A stretch of DNA of 64,000 bases, from NCBI RefSeq assembly GCF_001949145.1, contig NW_019091375.1:714902-778901 (forward strand), in the 5' to 3' direction. Under the pieces are notes generated by a model, which saw only the letters and a program-made list of their open reading frames with translations, made no database searches and was not told the origin of the DNA. Position 1 is the stretch's first letter; each line of letters starts with the position of its first letter. Both the position numbers and the translations under genes were made by a program. Origin of the DNA: Acanthaster planci. Lineage: Eukaryota; Echinodermata; Asteroidea; Valvatida; Acanthasteridae. This document shows positions 33,916 through 47,397 of this stretch, piece after piece.

Positions 33916-35138
33916 CTGTAGGGCTTCGTTTATGTGAATACTAAAAAAGAGGACTTTTGTTTCAGCTGAACAAACTTCCGTTGTTGTATTTTGTCCGGTT
34001 CAGGGTGTCTGGGGGAAAAGCCCTGAAGGGGATTATTAAGGGAAATGTGGGATGTGTCGCTTTCAGTGTTGACAGCGGTCAAGCGATATGTGTATTTCTT
34101 GATTCTCAAAAGTTCATATATTTCTCAACCCCCTTTATTGTAATGAGTTTACAGAATCGCACATGTATTTGACAACTGCTTGGGTATTTTGCTAACAAGA
34201 TTACAAATCAGCAGAAATCCATCATGTTCAGTATAACCCAGAAGCTGTAGTCTGCAGAAACACCCTATCTTTAGTTCACCGTTACGTCAGAAGCAGAACC
34301 AGGTTATCAAAATCCAGGGATACGTGGGAACTTTCTGGGCCCTTTATATTCTTGTGTTTTAAAAATGAACCTAGATCTGCCACCGGTCTTGTGCTAAAGT
34401 CAAACAAATGAAAGACTTTGAACCCATGGGTTGAGGGAAGCACTTATCAAAACACTGCGCTAATTTGTCGGCATTTTGAAATGTATAAATTTTTGCCAAA
34501 TTTCAGCTGCATTGTGTTGCAGTCTGTTTCAACCATTTGATTAATTTGGAACTAGAATTGTTTGCTAGTTGCTTTTTTATTTGGACAGCAAATTCTCGTG
34601 AAGAAGAAAATGATTGTGATTTCAAATTGTAGCTTCCTTTCTAAAGTACAACTGAAAATTAACAAAATTCCTGTGGTGATATAATGGCATTACCCTTTCA
34701 CAAAATTTGATCACGTTATACATGTACTTTTTCCTTGCGTGTAAAAAATGCGAACCTTGAGTAAGTAGATAACTTCAATATCCCTTTGCTTTTGATAACA
34801 GCCAAATGTCTTTTTTTAGCAGAAATTCACAAATGTCGCCCGTAAAACTGTTGTTTTGCTGATTGGACGTTTTGCAGAATGGCAGTGTTAATTTCTCAAA
34901 TATGATTTCACGGATGTATGCTAGGGCCTGCTAAAATGATGGTAACTTGTAAAATCAGCATGACATTTTTAAAATAATTTTTTAGTTTTTGTATTGGTAT
35001 TGTTTAAACCAAATAAGAACACCCCAACAAAAACGAATGCAGAAAAGCGCAGAAAAAATTATTGGTTCACTGCAATCACATTTGTAGGGACAACTAAATT
35101 AGAAAGGTACATGTAGATATTTATTTTTTCTTTCTTTC

Positions 35139-35701
35139 TTTCCAAAGGAGTCTAGGTTGAACGGTATGGACAGTTTCAGAGCAAAGGCTTTGGTCTTCAA
35201 GCCTCAGGCTTTGATAATTCAAGGCCAAGCTTTAGTTAGTGAGTTAACCAAGGCTTTGATCCTCGAGGTAAAGGCCCTGTTGTACAAAAAACACGTACGG
35301 TATTTCTGCTAACTTAAAATGTCACGCCATACTTAATTGCTCATTAACAACAAATGTACTGTGCCTCTCATGGTAACAAAATTTGATGTTGTGAAAGTGA
35401 ACAAATTCTACGATGATTTCTGTTCATGCAGAAGCATAATTAAATTCACAGCTCACCATGAGCCGTGTCTTTACAGAACAGCACAATTTCAAACGTTACC
35501 TGGAAAATTGAAAGCCTCGATTGGCCTGACAGAGCAAGACCCCCAAACACCATGGCCTTGAAATGTCAAGACCAACGCCAGGGCTTTTGCTCTTACGGCT
35601 CCAAAGTGAAACCTGGCAGCCCTGAGACCAAGGCTCAGCCTCAATGCATTACGTCACTGAAGGGGATTTCTCATGCATGTTCAACCTTAGCTCCTGGAAA
35701 A
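35139..35701. repeat. Possible TIR element with CAAGGC-rich arms
   Basis: The left end TTCCAAAGGAGTCTAGGTTG pairs with the right end, which on the minus strand reads TTTCCAGGAGCTAAGGTTGA. Both arms then carry CCAAGGCTTTG- or GAGCCTTGG-type words. The arms are diverged and no target duplication is clear. Confidence 0.5.
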
Positions 35702-38700
35702 TAAACCAGCTTTGACTCTGTTTACTGCCCGGTGGCCATTTATTACATGTATATTTGTAGAGGGCGGTAGTTGATTTTGGAGATTGGTTTCCACTCTGAT
35801 GTAATTTTTGTCCTGCGCTTATGCGTATACGTGTAGATCATTTTAATTGGCCTCATATAATTTGAGACAAACATATCTTTGGCTGGGAAAATCTCGTAGC
35901 TTGATAAACATGCACATAAACGTCTATTGTTCAATGTTAAAATTCATGTTGGAGTCATGGTGAAGCATCTTGTAATTTTTGGTTTCAACTGAAATTAGAA
36001 ATGTATATGTATTGGGGCCGACATGTTCTCCTGATTGACCGGTTTTAATGCCTCTCTTTACTGAAGTAAATAATTGACAGACGGTCTTTGTGCAACTTGA
36101 CAGAACGTTAGTCTTGCTTTAATCAAAGCTAAATTTTTGAAGCATTTTGATTAACGTACCGTTATTGTAGAATACATGTAACGACGTTTATCAGTGCACA
36201 GTTGGCTTCGTTGCTTGCAGTTTGTAACTCAGTAACTGTAGATTGGGGTGCAAAATTTGCCTACTTACCTTAACCACCTTACCCTTTTTAAAAGTTGGAC
36301 GTTTATTACCGCTTACTTTTGTTTCTGCTGCTAGACCACGACACGTAAATGTCAGAAATGTAGGCCTAATATTAATAAGTTAATGGGCGGATTCAAAATG
36401 TTTGACAAATTTACAAATTCTTATGATATTTAATCCTTTTGTTGTGCGCGCGACATAATTTACTTTGATAAGCAGTTATGTATTAGGGAACAGACGCATG
36501 TGCACTGTAAATTTGTGTGATTTGTTTCAAGAGGTTTGAAATCACAAATCGCTCACGATGAGACTTCTGTAGGATTTTTTAAAAAATGCCGCTCAGAGGC
36601 TGTTTTTTCTCCCGAGATATTCAGTTGTATAATTTAATGAACATCAAAAATTGAATTGCATACTGTGTATGTCTGACATGTATTGTTAAAACTTTTTGCC
36701 AGTTCTGTTTGTACTGTTTTCCGCGATTCAGAAAAATGAGCGATGTGGGATAGGTCCTCGGATAAAAATTACAATACATATGTAAATTGTAATTCTAAAG
36801 AGACAAATGGACCAAGTGGTTAATGCATATATGGGTCTAACGCACTCTAAATTTGTTGACGACTTACAGGGACACGGTTCCTTTTCGTGAAGTGTACATT
36901 TTTTGTACTTGAACAAGGAAGTTTGGAAGCGCGTTTTAAGTTGCGTTTCGACCTGTATTGCAAATGTTGGAAGACTTTTTTCCCAGTTGCTTATACGAGT
37001 GATCTTCTTTTTCAGTAGTCAACAGGATGTACCAGATACCAGAATTGGAAATTTTTAGAATTAACTCATTTTAACATACATCTATGTAATCTCACTTCTC
37101 AACTTAGAATTAACACTTACATTAATAAATAAACACCCTTATTTCCCGAGGATGAAATTGGCTCTAAATGTTGGATGGAACAGTTTGTGAAATGTCGATA
37201 ATTTGTGGAGTGAATACCCACTCTGGAATTTAGAGGGCAGAGCCGCAAGCCTCATGATGTGAGGAATCATTTTTGAAACAAGTGTGCGCTTTTTTCTGTA
37301 TGACTCTATGTCTCTGGCATTTGAAGCTGTGTGTAGTCGAATTTGCTCATTTTTTTCAAAATGGAGCCCCGATTTGCGCCCTTGTGTCTCTTCAACCTTT
37401 ATTTTCAATCTGGACATGTTTTCAAGGATAGTGCAATCGCTGCAATGGAGTTTTTACTATAACCCTTAAAATGGACATTTGTACATCAAACAACGTCTAA
37501 ATTCAGTTTCTGATTTTTTTTTAATTTTAAAAGGTATTTTGGAAATTGTTTGGTTTTTTATGCACATGCAGTTTTCCATATCCGTGGGCAAAACCGTGAC
37601 GTCATTCCAGGGACTGGACTGCAATGCTGCTTTGATTTGGCACAAACAAACTATATATAAAACTGTTTTTGCTGCGCTACTTTCTGTTTTCTATGTGATC
37701 TGTTGCTCTGCATCAAAGTACTGGGCAGTTTTAAAGCCAACGAGCTACCTTTACTCAAGAAGATTTTCTGCGAGTAATCTTTGGGTTCACAGATTAATTA
37801 AACAACACCAAACCTTCAACTGCAGTGTTTTCCTCCCTGATTGACATCACGGCAACCGCGCCTTCCATTGTTGAGAAAAGCTTGAAAATGTTGAATGTTT
37901 CAACGAGTGAACGAACATTTTAATACACGAACCCCAAAACGATACTGCTTGTTTTGATACGTCAAAGTGGAGTACGAAGATAGTCAAAAGTGTATGAAAA
38001 CTGAATCTCATTTCCCGCGAAAGTGATTTAGTATCGCTTTTTTTCTATTTATGTGAAGTTCTTTATATCAGAAAAAAAACAGTAATTGTATCTTTAGTAG
38101 AGCTAGAAGTTTGCAGAATTGAGGGATTTTACTGTGATTACTTTTTCTGCTCTGGCCCTCTAGTTTTATTTCGGTGTTTCATGTTTGATTCAATACATAG
38201 TCTGATTGCAATCGTATCAGATAAATATTTGGGGTTTTTTCTGTTGGTAATTTATAAGGACAAACTCTAAACTGTAGATTGTATGGCTCATAAAGGAATG
38301 TAAAAATCATGGTGCTGTTACTCGTCAGAAATGTGACAGGAAATTCATGATGAACAAAAATGTAGTGCCCGGTATTTTCTCCTCGTACTTCCTAGAAATC
38401 GATTTTTGCACCACTTATTTAAAGATTGAATTAGTTTGTAAATACTGTGCCTTTTACGTCTTGGACTATGCGTGTAATTGGAAGGTAGCTTTTTGACAGT
38501 TTGCAGGTGACACAGCGGCTCTGCAGTGTTGATGAAAACATTTTGGACTAGGAAAGCTGTTGTGAAACTACCTGTTTCTAATTCAACCTTTGTCGCAGGT
38601 GTCACAATACAGATCCATGTACATGTATTCATAGTTATCCTGCGCAATGCATTCATTGTATGACTTTCAGCTGCACTTTTGGCAGTGGCCGTCTCGGGTA

Positions 38701-39193
38701 TGCACGTAGGCTAAAGTAAAGTCCAGTTGAATTAATTAATATTCATGTTTAGTCTTTAAGAATATCGTAGTGAAGACTTCGCAGAGATTACCTCGGTGGA
38801 TTTCTCGTGATTTGTTTTTCAATGAGAGTGCACAAATGCTGTTTTGGTGGCAAACTGTCGGCCAGTAAAACGTAGTTACATGCATGTATTGGATTCATGA
38901 ACTAAACACTAGTAAAAAAGGTGTTACAGGAACTTTGGTGATGTGAAAAGTATGCCACTAAATGTGCCGATCTAGAGATGCCAACGTTTCGTTTTAGAAA
39001 CTTTTGTATCTCCCTGTACATATGAAAATATTTATTTGTCCGGGAAATATTGTTACGTGGACTACATTCGCCCTTAAATGAAAATGGTAATTTAATGAAT
39101 TAAAAATAAAGCGGATCCCCAACTTTATTCACTCTTCCGCTGCTGCCGGAAACGCAACATTTGTTTGTGTTGGCCAGAGAGTAGAAACTGTTT

Positions 39194-39340
39194 AGAGTAC
39201 CGAAGTGTGACGTCACCGTGAACCAGAAAGTGCAGTGCAAACGAATGGAGTACGCGCGCGTGTTGGTTCACGCGCTGGTTCACGTACTCAATGCCTTTTA
39301 CACACTAATTGTGCGCGTGACGTATTCACTTCGGTACTCT
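39194..39340. repeat. 147-bp foldback element
   Basis: It starts AGAGTACCGAAGTGTGACGT and ends CACTTCGGTACTCT, exact inverted repeats of 14 bp that extend imperfectly through TGACGTCA and GCGCGTGACGTA. The centre has CGCGCGTGTTGGTTCACGCG. A very short MITE. Confidence 0.8.
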
Positions 39341-41253
39341 ATACACCGTTACGTTGGTTTGCTGGATAATTTTCTGAAGAGTCGTTTTAACGTCCAGTCT
39401 ATCCTCTTTGCGCACAAAATAGCCTTACAAATTAACATTGCCCCCGTTTCCCTTGTGAAAATCTTAATATTGTATCGGACTTCAATTTCATTTAGATAGT
39501 CGTACAGTAATGTTTCCATATTTTCAGGTTACGCATGTTTCTTGGTATACTGTCTCTAGTTTTGGGGTTTGTGTCTTTTCCAGTGTATCAGCCAATCGAG
39601 GTGCAGTAGGCTTGTGAGACGTACAGTATTCGATCAGGTTGGGTCATCGGTTCCCATGTGTGGTACATGTACATGTAGTTCTTGCCGGAATGTATGGTCT
39701 AAATATGAAAAAGTGGTCAAATTTTGGATGGAGGGAATGTCGTAACGGCAGGATGAGATTTCTTGAAGCTTTCATCCAAAGCCTGCCCTGTACTGATGAA
39801 AGCAAAATACGGCATACATGTATATACTTTGTTTAGCGTTTCTTATATTAATCCATTGTTTTACAAATATGTATTCGAAATCCTCCCCTATAAATTTAGC
39901 CAAGCCAGCCGGGACCAGTATCATGCAGTGTTCATTTGTAATTATCACAGTCCCTTTGCCGGTATGCTACTAAAACTAATTATGTCGAGGCGTCTCAGTG
40001 AAACCTGGTCTTTGGGATGAGGTTTCATGAGAAGATCCGATGTCATATCTTACCTTAATATTAAAAGTTATTTATTTTCCCTTCGGCGTGTACATGTATT
40101 TGTAATGCCGTAAGCGAGCTGTGGCTCGTATTAAATGGAAACATACGTTGATAAATTCTGCTGGTAACAAAGTGAGCCCAGTAAGCACTAAATGCTCCAT
40201 TGTTGTTAAAGTGTTCGAAGTATTTTAAGTGTACCTTGACCACTTTTTGTTTCAGTAAGTCTCCAAGTGCTAAAATTAATATATAAATTGGCATGTTGCC
40301 TTTTTTGCGAATGTGGTACCTCAACGACAACAATGATTGAAAAGTCCTTGCATTTGTGAAATTGTCAACCCTGTAAAAAAGAGAGACCAATCATCGATAA
40401 CGAAATGAGCAATGTAATGTGATTTCAACTTCCATTTTTTCAAGGACAGTTCAAAAAACGGATTTTAACCCCGTGGGTTGGTTTAGCTTCGAGCTTCTTT
40501 GAGTGTAATATTGTTTTGTTTTCTGTTAACAGCAAGGCTGTTTGTTATTACATTACGTGTATGTACGTTGTAGAGGCATTTATTTGTGTTATATTTTAGA
40601 CAAACGTGTGCCTTTTCGTGTATAAATCTCACTACAAAAATGTAAATTGTGACTCACGATTGTCTTTCGTCTTTATACTATTTCTTGTCTTTGTATCTAT
40701 ACATGTTCGTCCGTTTTACTGATGCTCACCAATTTCTTTTTGTTCTCTCGATTACACCCATTTTCCGTCTTTGTAGGCGATTTCTGACGTGAAGACCAGC
40801 CATTCGTCAACTCTGTATTTCACAGTTTTTGTGTCATCGGCAAATCCACAGCATTGGGGGAAAACTCTGATCTTTGAACTTTTTTATCGAGAACTGTAAT
40901 GTTAGTTGCCTCTTGCACCCTTACGGGCTGTTTTTAGAGCAGTTAATTGTGAAAAAGTTTCAACGTTATTAATAGTTCAGCACTTGCACGATCAAAATCT
41001 GGGTTTTTGCTAACATAAACAAAGCACTAAAAGGCGGTTTTTTTGGGGGGAGGGTGTAAAAGCAACCTTGTGATTGTATGTATTTTTGTGGCCCGCATTT
41101 ATTGCGGTTCTGTTGACAGTTTGTTCAGAGCACGCAATGTTCGACTAGTGTAAGAAGGAAAACTTTATTGCAATGAAACAATGCCGTTGAAATGTAACAA
41201 ATATAAAAGAGAAATGGAACTTCAACAAACTGGAAAGTTTTGCGAGGATCGAG

Positions 41254-41333
41254 GGAGTTAGAGCCACCTGCCTCAGGAGTTGGAGCCACCTGCCTCAGGA
41301 GTTAGAGCCACCTGCCTCAGGAGTTGGAGCCCT
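41254..41333 (+). repeat. 22-bp tandem repeat, about 3.6 copies
   Basis: The unit GGAGTTAGAGCCACCTGCCT(CA) alternates GTTAGAG and GTTGGAG. The strict alternation of the two variants suggests duplication of a 44-bp dimer. Confidence 0.9.
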
Positions 41334-44300
41334 CGTGCCTCTGTCGGCGACCTGTGGATATCACTTGGAGTAGCGTGGCGTCTCATCAGCCGCACCAGGA
41401 AGAACAAGCCAGCACTGCTGCAACGGCATAGTTCAAAGGTCACTCAGATACAGCATTCCACGCCCAAGCAGAGACACCGTTCGATTCGAGGAGTCGGCCA
41501 GAGCGCCCCCATCCGACTTTCTGTGCGAAAAGAAACCTCCAGTGACGTCACGTGTAATCTTTCCTCGCTGATACAACTATTGTAATCAAGACACTCCGAG
41601 TCCGTAAGACCATACCTTTTACATGTTTGATTGTTGCATGTTCATTGTCTTTAAAGTGTACACGATTTATTCCAGTTGTTATAATGCCTGTCACGCAGGT
41701 ACATGTCTAATTATGAAATGTGGCTGTACAGAAAAATTACTTAACGACTATGAACCATTTCGCCAACGATTCGCTGTAAATCCTTGCGTCAGTTTTGAGC
41801 CTTTAGGGCGGTATGTTATGTTGCCTATTGTCAAAGTCCTCTGCCAAGGTTTACCAGTATATGTAACTGGCAAAGTTGTTAAACTAGAGGTCAAAATGTC
41901 TTTAGTGCCGGAACAGCTCTTTGCCAAACCCTTTGGGGGAGTTTATAGCCACTCTCATACCATCAGAAGCCTGTTTATCAGATACTAATTTTTTTGTTTG
42001 TTTTAAGATTTTCTGATAAAACTTTGTGTACATTTTAAAACCTGTAATACGTTTTCCCCCCCTTAACCCAGTTACAAAAATGTTGCTCTGACTTTTGGGA
42101 GATGGCTGGTTTGCTATCGGTTTAGTTGATGTGCCTTCCACTTTTCCTGACAAAAGCTTTAAATGGGTCAGGCAACGTTTGCACCTGGCTCAACGGTCTA
42201 TTTCATGAACAGCGGTGAAATCCACAGTGAGAATGTTCTTTCGCTGTATGTTGCCTCAACGAGGCGCACTGTGTACCGCCATGCTGTGTCACGTGGCTGT
42301 CACGTGTTGCACATGGCAGATGTCGAAAGTAGTGTTACAAATCAAAACCTCGTGACGCTTTGTAACCCCCCCCTCAAAAAAGTGATCATTGATGCAGAAT
42401 GACAGTCGTCCAGTTTTTCTTTTAACCCACTGGTCTTTTAGCACTGAGGAGGGTCGTGTCACTTGCAATTCAGGACCTCAGAATGAAATCGTACGTGTCT
42501 CACGCCACGTTCTACGTCAGAGCAAGATTTTCAACCCATTTCCTTTTTTAAGCTTAAGTTACTCATTTCAAGTATTGCGTAGAATAAATTGCTTTAATGT
42601 TGCAAGTTCGAGCTCACAAAGGCCCAATTTGTTACAGCCTAATCTCTAAATTACACGAATTGTCTTCAAGTCACCAGTTTTTAAAGGAAAGTTGTGTTTT
42701 ACATGTATTATCTTTCCCCGTTTTTACTCCTTTTTTTGGTTTCATTTTGTCTTTTGCAAGACAAAATGATGAAAATGTTCTCTATGCCTGAAAATGTAAA
42801 CCAACACTCCAGTTTCTTTCGAACCAGAGTTCCTTTTTTTAATTTCTGTGAGAGAAATTGTTCAGATTCTGTTCAACAAATCACAGGGAATCAGACTTGA
42901 ATTTCATTGTGAAACGCTGTGCTCAAAAGACAGATTTTTCAGCTGAGGCTTATATAATGGGACTGTTCTGCTCATTTCTGCACAGGTTTGCTTTTACTGT
43001 TGTAGAGGGTGCGCCCCCCCTTGGGATTTGTATGTGCTTTTTTCTTTCTTAGCACACAGGAATACCGAGCGACCAGCACTTGCGTATCCAGGGTTTTCCC
43101 GCACATTTGTGACGAGGTGTTGACTTGGCACTGTGCCACCGTAGAGGGCGCCGAGAATCACATGGCTGGAAACCAGATGTATATATCTGTAGGTTCTTCA
43201 TTTGTGTTACAAGTTTGAAAAAGTGGGAGCAGGAGCTGACACATAAAAATGTCCTACAAAATATTATCGGTTGCCCAGCGTTTCTAACAGTTTTTTCCTG
43301 TTGCTCGTAGGTTTGGAGCAAGCAAGATACAAGACGTTCTTGTCATGTCACGTCACTAGAGGGTTACGTTTGAGATATCTATCATTTTCAGCATGAATAG
43401 GCCTAATTAGTTTTAGACATCAGTCCAATGGGAGACTTTGAGGCACTTTATGGCGACAAATGTCCCGGGCTTTCTACCAGTTCTGAGCATGCGCGCGTTG
43501 TTTTGAGCATGCGTGCAAAGTTATCAGCACGCGCAATACCTTGAAAAAGACCAGAATTGTTTCATTGGCGCTTCGGCTGCGAGTTAGCTGAAGTTAACAC
43601 GTTTGTCTCCTTGGGGAAAAAGGATGTACGTATGTTCCCACCAAGCAACATGTGGGCAATGCTTTATCGTAACGGTATTTACATTCCAAACTTTATATGG
43701 AAGACCACAGAGTACCGCTGCGCTGCAAACCGTATGGATAGCTTTTCTGGGACTTCGAAGAAGTATTTGCACTTCCATAAGCCTATCCCTGATATTCTGC
43801 CACAGTTGTTTCATGTGCACAGAAGACCCACTTGAACCCTGCAAATGAATAACGGGTGAGTTATCTGTATATATACAGATCATTAAGTACATGCATCAAA
43901 AACTAGTAAACATATATGCCGGGAAACCACGAGCAACTCTGAAGAGGTTTGAAAGCTGGAGGTAAGAAGTCCGGTCAGTGTCTTTTCCACAGAAATATTG
44001 AACATAAACGTGTCATTTGAATAATAAAGAATACAGGAATTTGTGCCAAACATCCAAAGGAATTGTGTCGTGTACCTCATTTGGACGTCCAGTAAAGGTG
44101 AGCAGAACAGATTCTAAATTTTCATCTTTCATAGGTTTCATCTTTATGCTGCTGGTGCAACCGGAACCGTTATCGCCTCATGCGCTTCTCCACCAATCTC
44201 AGTACATGAACATGCATGTCACCAGTGAAACACTCCATTACGTGTATGTACGCACGTGTACGGGGCACCCGCGGTACAATGTTGAACACGCAAACCAACC

Positions 44301-45477
44301 AAAGTTATCTGCTCCGAATGGCACAAAAGACGGCTTGCTTTTTGGGGGTACGAACCGCCTAGGCGCACCATAAGGTGCGCAAGTATATGCGCGTTTGACG
44401 CGGAGCACGTTGAGTACGCATAACTACATGTACAGTAGTTTATTCCGGCATGTACATGTATGGTCTCTGCGTACACGCAGGACGCGTGCAAGAACCCGCT
44501 TGTAACCACCTGTCTTTCTTTTGCCGATTGAGGGTGCACTTCAGCTCGGGGCGGATAAAGAGCAAATTCTGCGAGTCCCAGCTTTTGAATTCTTATGTTT
44601 TGCTTTATGTTCTACTTTTATAACAAAGTCGTGGTTGTAACAAAGCAATATGTCTGGTCCCTGTAGGTAACTTTGCTACAACAAGGGTTGACGGGATCAT
44701 GAACAAAATACGCTATACACGAATCCCCCTTGAATGACTGCAGTACCACAGACTGGAGTTTTGTGTCGAGTGCACTCTGTAAGCGATGACAGCGAACCTA
44801 TACGTACGAGTGCTCCCTCTACAAGGGACAGAGTTGCTTCGATCGGATTCGCAGAATGTTGCCTACACCAGGAGTTGAAATGTCGAATGTGGCTGTCGTA
44901 GATCTTTCTCGTTGACAGCCGTCTGCCTTTAGCAGCCAGGGCGGCAGCATCTTAAGAAAGCCTTGCTTGCTGAAAGGATCGTTGGACAATGTGCTGTACC
45001 TCCCCGTTGGCTCAGGTTAAAGAAAAGCCAGACAAATTCATACGCGCGTCTAAATTTCATATGTGCATGCCGAGCATACTCAAATCTGGGTACATGCAGA
45101 GAATTTGTCAGGGACCCACATACAAATTCTTCCTCGTTTACGTTTCTAAAGAATAATGACTTCGACATCCTGTGCGGGGTGAAACGTTTTCAGTTTGCTT
45201 TACAGGATGATAAAGTTTGTTTGAAGGTTTTCCTAGCAATAAGTGCGCTGTTGCCGTGATTTCACTTTAGGGAAGACTGTTTAGTTGCAGATTTGCTTGT
45301 TCAAATTGAAAACAATGAGTTTAATTGTTCATTGGAAACCTTTCTGAGAGGTGGTTGCTCACTGGCGTACTACCACGCACTTGCACAACAGTCGCAACAA
45401 CTTGCCTCTAGGCTAAATTATCAGCAGTTTTCTTTTTTGCATATCTGTAGAACATCAAGGTTTTCTCCCTGAGGTAC
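41334..45477. other. Intergenic stretch without supported genes
   Basis: Open frames here are short and none shows a known family pattern or matching splice partners. GCATGCGCGCG-type words cluster near 43490-43530, and ACATGTACAGTAGT and ATGTACATGTATGG near 44430-44460. Nothing else could be named. Confidence 0.5.
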
Positions 45478-45647
45478 AACATCGGAGGTTAGTGCGCTAC
45501 CTAGAGTTCGTAACGCGTTGGCCAATCACGACGCGGGAATTCTGTCGATCCAATGTGCGTTTGGAAAGGACGACAGATTTCGCACGTTGTGATTGGCCAA
45601 TTCGTTGCAAACTCTTGGAGGCGCACTGTTGTGAATCTCTCGTATTG
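45478..45647. repeat. Foldback MITE, copy 1 (relative at 62967-63144)
   Basis: Arms: AGAGTTCGTAACGCGTTGGC and CCAATCACGACGCGGGAATT on the left; ATTTCGCACGTTGTGATTGG and CCAATTCGTTGCAAACTCTT inverted on the right; then GCGCACTGTTGTGA. The hairpin would pair for most of its length. The copy in the transporter intron shares ends and centre. Confidence 0.88.
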
Positions 45648-46619
45648 CATTAGCATAACACCAAACAGACACCAAAATATAGGCCTACGTTTTTAAATAA
45701 ATGTGGCAAAACAAAAATTTGATGTTCATGTGTAAGGGTAACTGAATCACAAAGGTGGTTTATATTATTCTGCCCTTGTAGGTGCACTTTCAGGATACTT
45801 GTATACTTGTATGTACGTGTTTACCGGGGGATGTGTCTAGTTCTGTTTGTTAGCTCTATCGCTGAGCCGTTCCAAATCCGGTTTTAATATCCGTCATGCT
45901 TTATCAAATCAGGAGATAAGTCCAGGCTGGCTGTGTGTATAATACTTGTCATGTTCTTTTGGGGGAGTTTGAAATCTCAAACCAACGCCAAGTAGGACAA
46001 TACCAAGACTAGGCTTGAGTACTCAACACTGATGCAGCATAAAATGAAGCTTAACTCCGCCATTAACAAAGAACGTCAATCGAAATGAATAAAATCTGTT
46101 TTAGTGGGAAAATAAAACAGAAGTACAGTAGGGCCTACGTGTAATATGTGTGTATGAAATGAGAGTACAAGGTTTACGTATTGCTAGATTTGGTGGTGGA
46201 ATAACCCGGACAAATTAGGCCTACATCAAGGTTATATCACTGGAAAAAAAAAGAATTCAGATGCATGTGCACAAATCTACAAACAAAACCAACATGGTGT
46301 AGATCATAGACGCCACGTGCCAGTAACGGTATTTTTTGGAAATGCAAAAATGGAGACAAGGACGGATAGGGGAAGGGGACCCTGCCCCCCCCACACACAA
46401 GGAGCTATAATTTAAATTATAAGAAGACAATTTTGATCTGTTTCATGACTAAGTGTGCAAGGATTCCCAATTTGTAGTCTCATCCGGTCCCCTCAGAGGT
46501 AGAGAGGAGACTGTACATGTCGACGGCCCTACATTTTATAGAAAGGCTTCCTCAAGACTTCGGTTCGCGAGTTCTGCTTCGGTCTTGTCTGCCCAAGGCC
46601 ACGTCTGAATCACTACTTG

Positions 46620-46832
46620 ACTAGGATGATATCACACATCTCTCGACTTGACTTGTACTTTGACAGAAAGACTTGTGATTTCCTTGCGTTCAGATAAAAT
46701 TGGCGTTTGACTTAACCTGTGATCAAACGATGTATGACTTGACTTGTGACTGGACCAAGTGACTTGTGACTTTGCTTAGACTTGCAGAAATTGACTTGTG
46801 ACTTGACTTTCTTGCCAAAATTGACTTGCTAC
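46620..46832 (+). repeat. Degenerate tandem repeat of GACTTGTGACTT words
   Basis: ACTTGACTTGTGACT, GTGACTTGTGACTTTG and TTGACTTGTGACTTGAC recur with irregular spacing. A decayed simple-sequence or minisatellite tract; a further trace (TGTGACTTGACTCGG) occurs near 47020. Confidence 0.7.
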
Positions 46833-47397
46833 CACCTGGTATGGACGTATTGCACGATATCGGGAAGAAGGCGCACCTAGCCGTAACCAGACCCGTCGCC
46901 AAGGAAGCAATTAGCCTAGCTCCTCCATCGGCAAAAACCATCAGCATCAAAATGATCTGTATTGTGATATGCCCTTCCCCCAAAAAAACTCGAAGCAGGC
47001 AACGTCACAGGGCTGGCTGTGACTTGACTCGGCTGATTGGTAAAGTTCACGCTAAATTGGTGTCCCGGAGTCTTGGTTTGGGTCGTATAGACTAAACTGC
47101 AGCAGAAACGGCCAACGGTTGTTTAATCTATACGAGAAAAATTAATAAACTGATTGATCCAGCCAAAGAAAAACAAATTAAAGGGCAGCTCTTTCCGAAT
47201 ATTGACGTATTGTCTTGCACTGCTGTTTCATGGGTTATCGCGTGTGCGTGATGGGCTTACCAGAGCACTGAATGCATGTATTGAGGCGGGTAGCCAGTTC
47301 AGCAAATTTGTTGTACAGAACAATGAGGAAACTCGACTTGAATAAAGGCTACAACTTAACTTTGGGAGAATGTTTTGGAGACGGCAAGTGTTGATTA

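Larger units (their letters stand above)
31455..41250 (+). other. Region after CPSF6: probable 3' UTR, then intergenic
   Basis: No coding exon is supported. The DNA is T-rich and carries few recognisable repeats, consistent with a long 3' UTR at least in its first kilobases. The first clear AATAAA is near 37125 (AATAAATAAAC), 5.7 kb after the stop; another is near 39105. GTAGGT at 31491 could act as a splice donor inside the UTR. Exceptions to the plain sequence are the repeats at 33810, 35139 and 39194. Confidence 0.45.

Noticed and set aside
41160-41180. Minus-strand AATAAA as the end of an antisense gene
   Set aside because: No minus-strand coding exon could be found in the 20 kb beyond it.
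43557-43835. Open frame of 92 codons in the intergenic region
   Set aside because: No recognisable domain, splice partner or homopolymer-free context; not distinguishable from chance.
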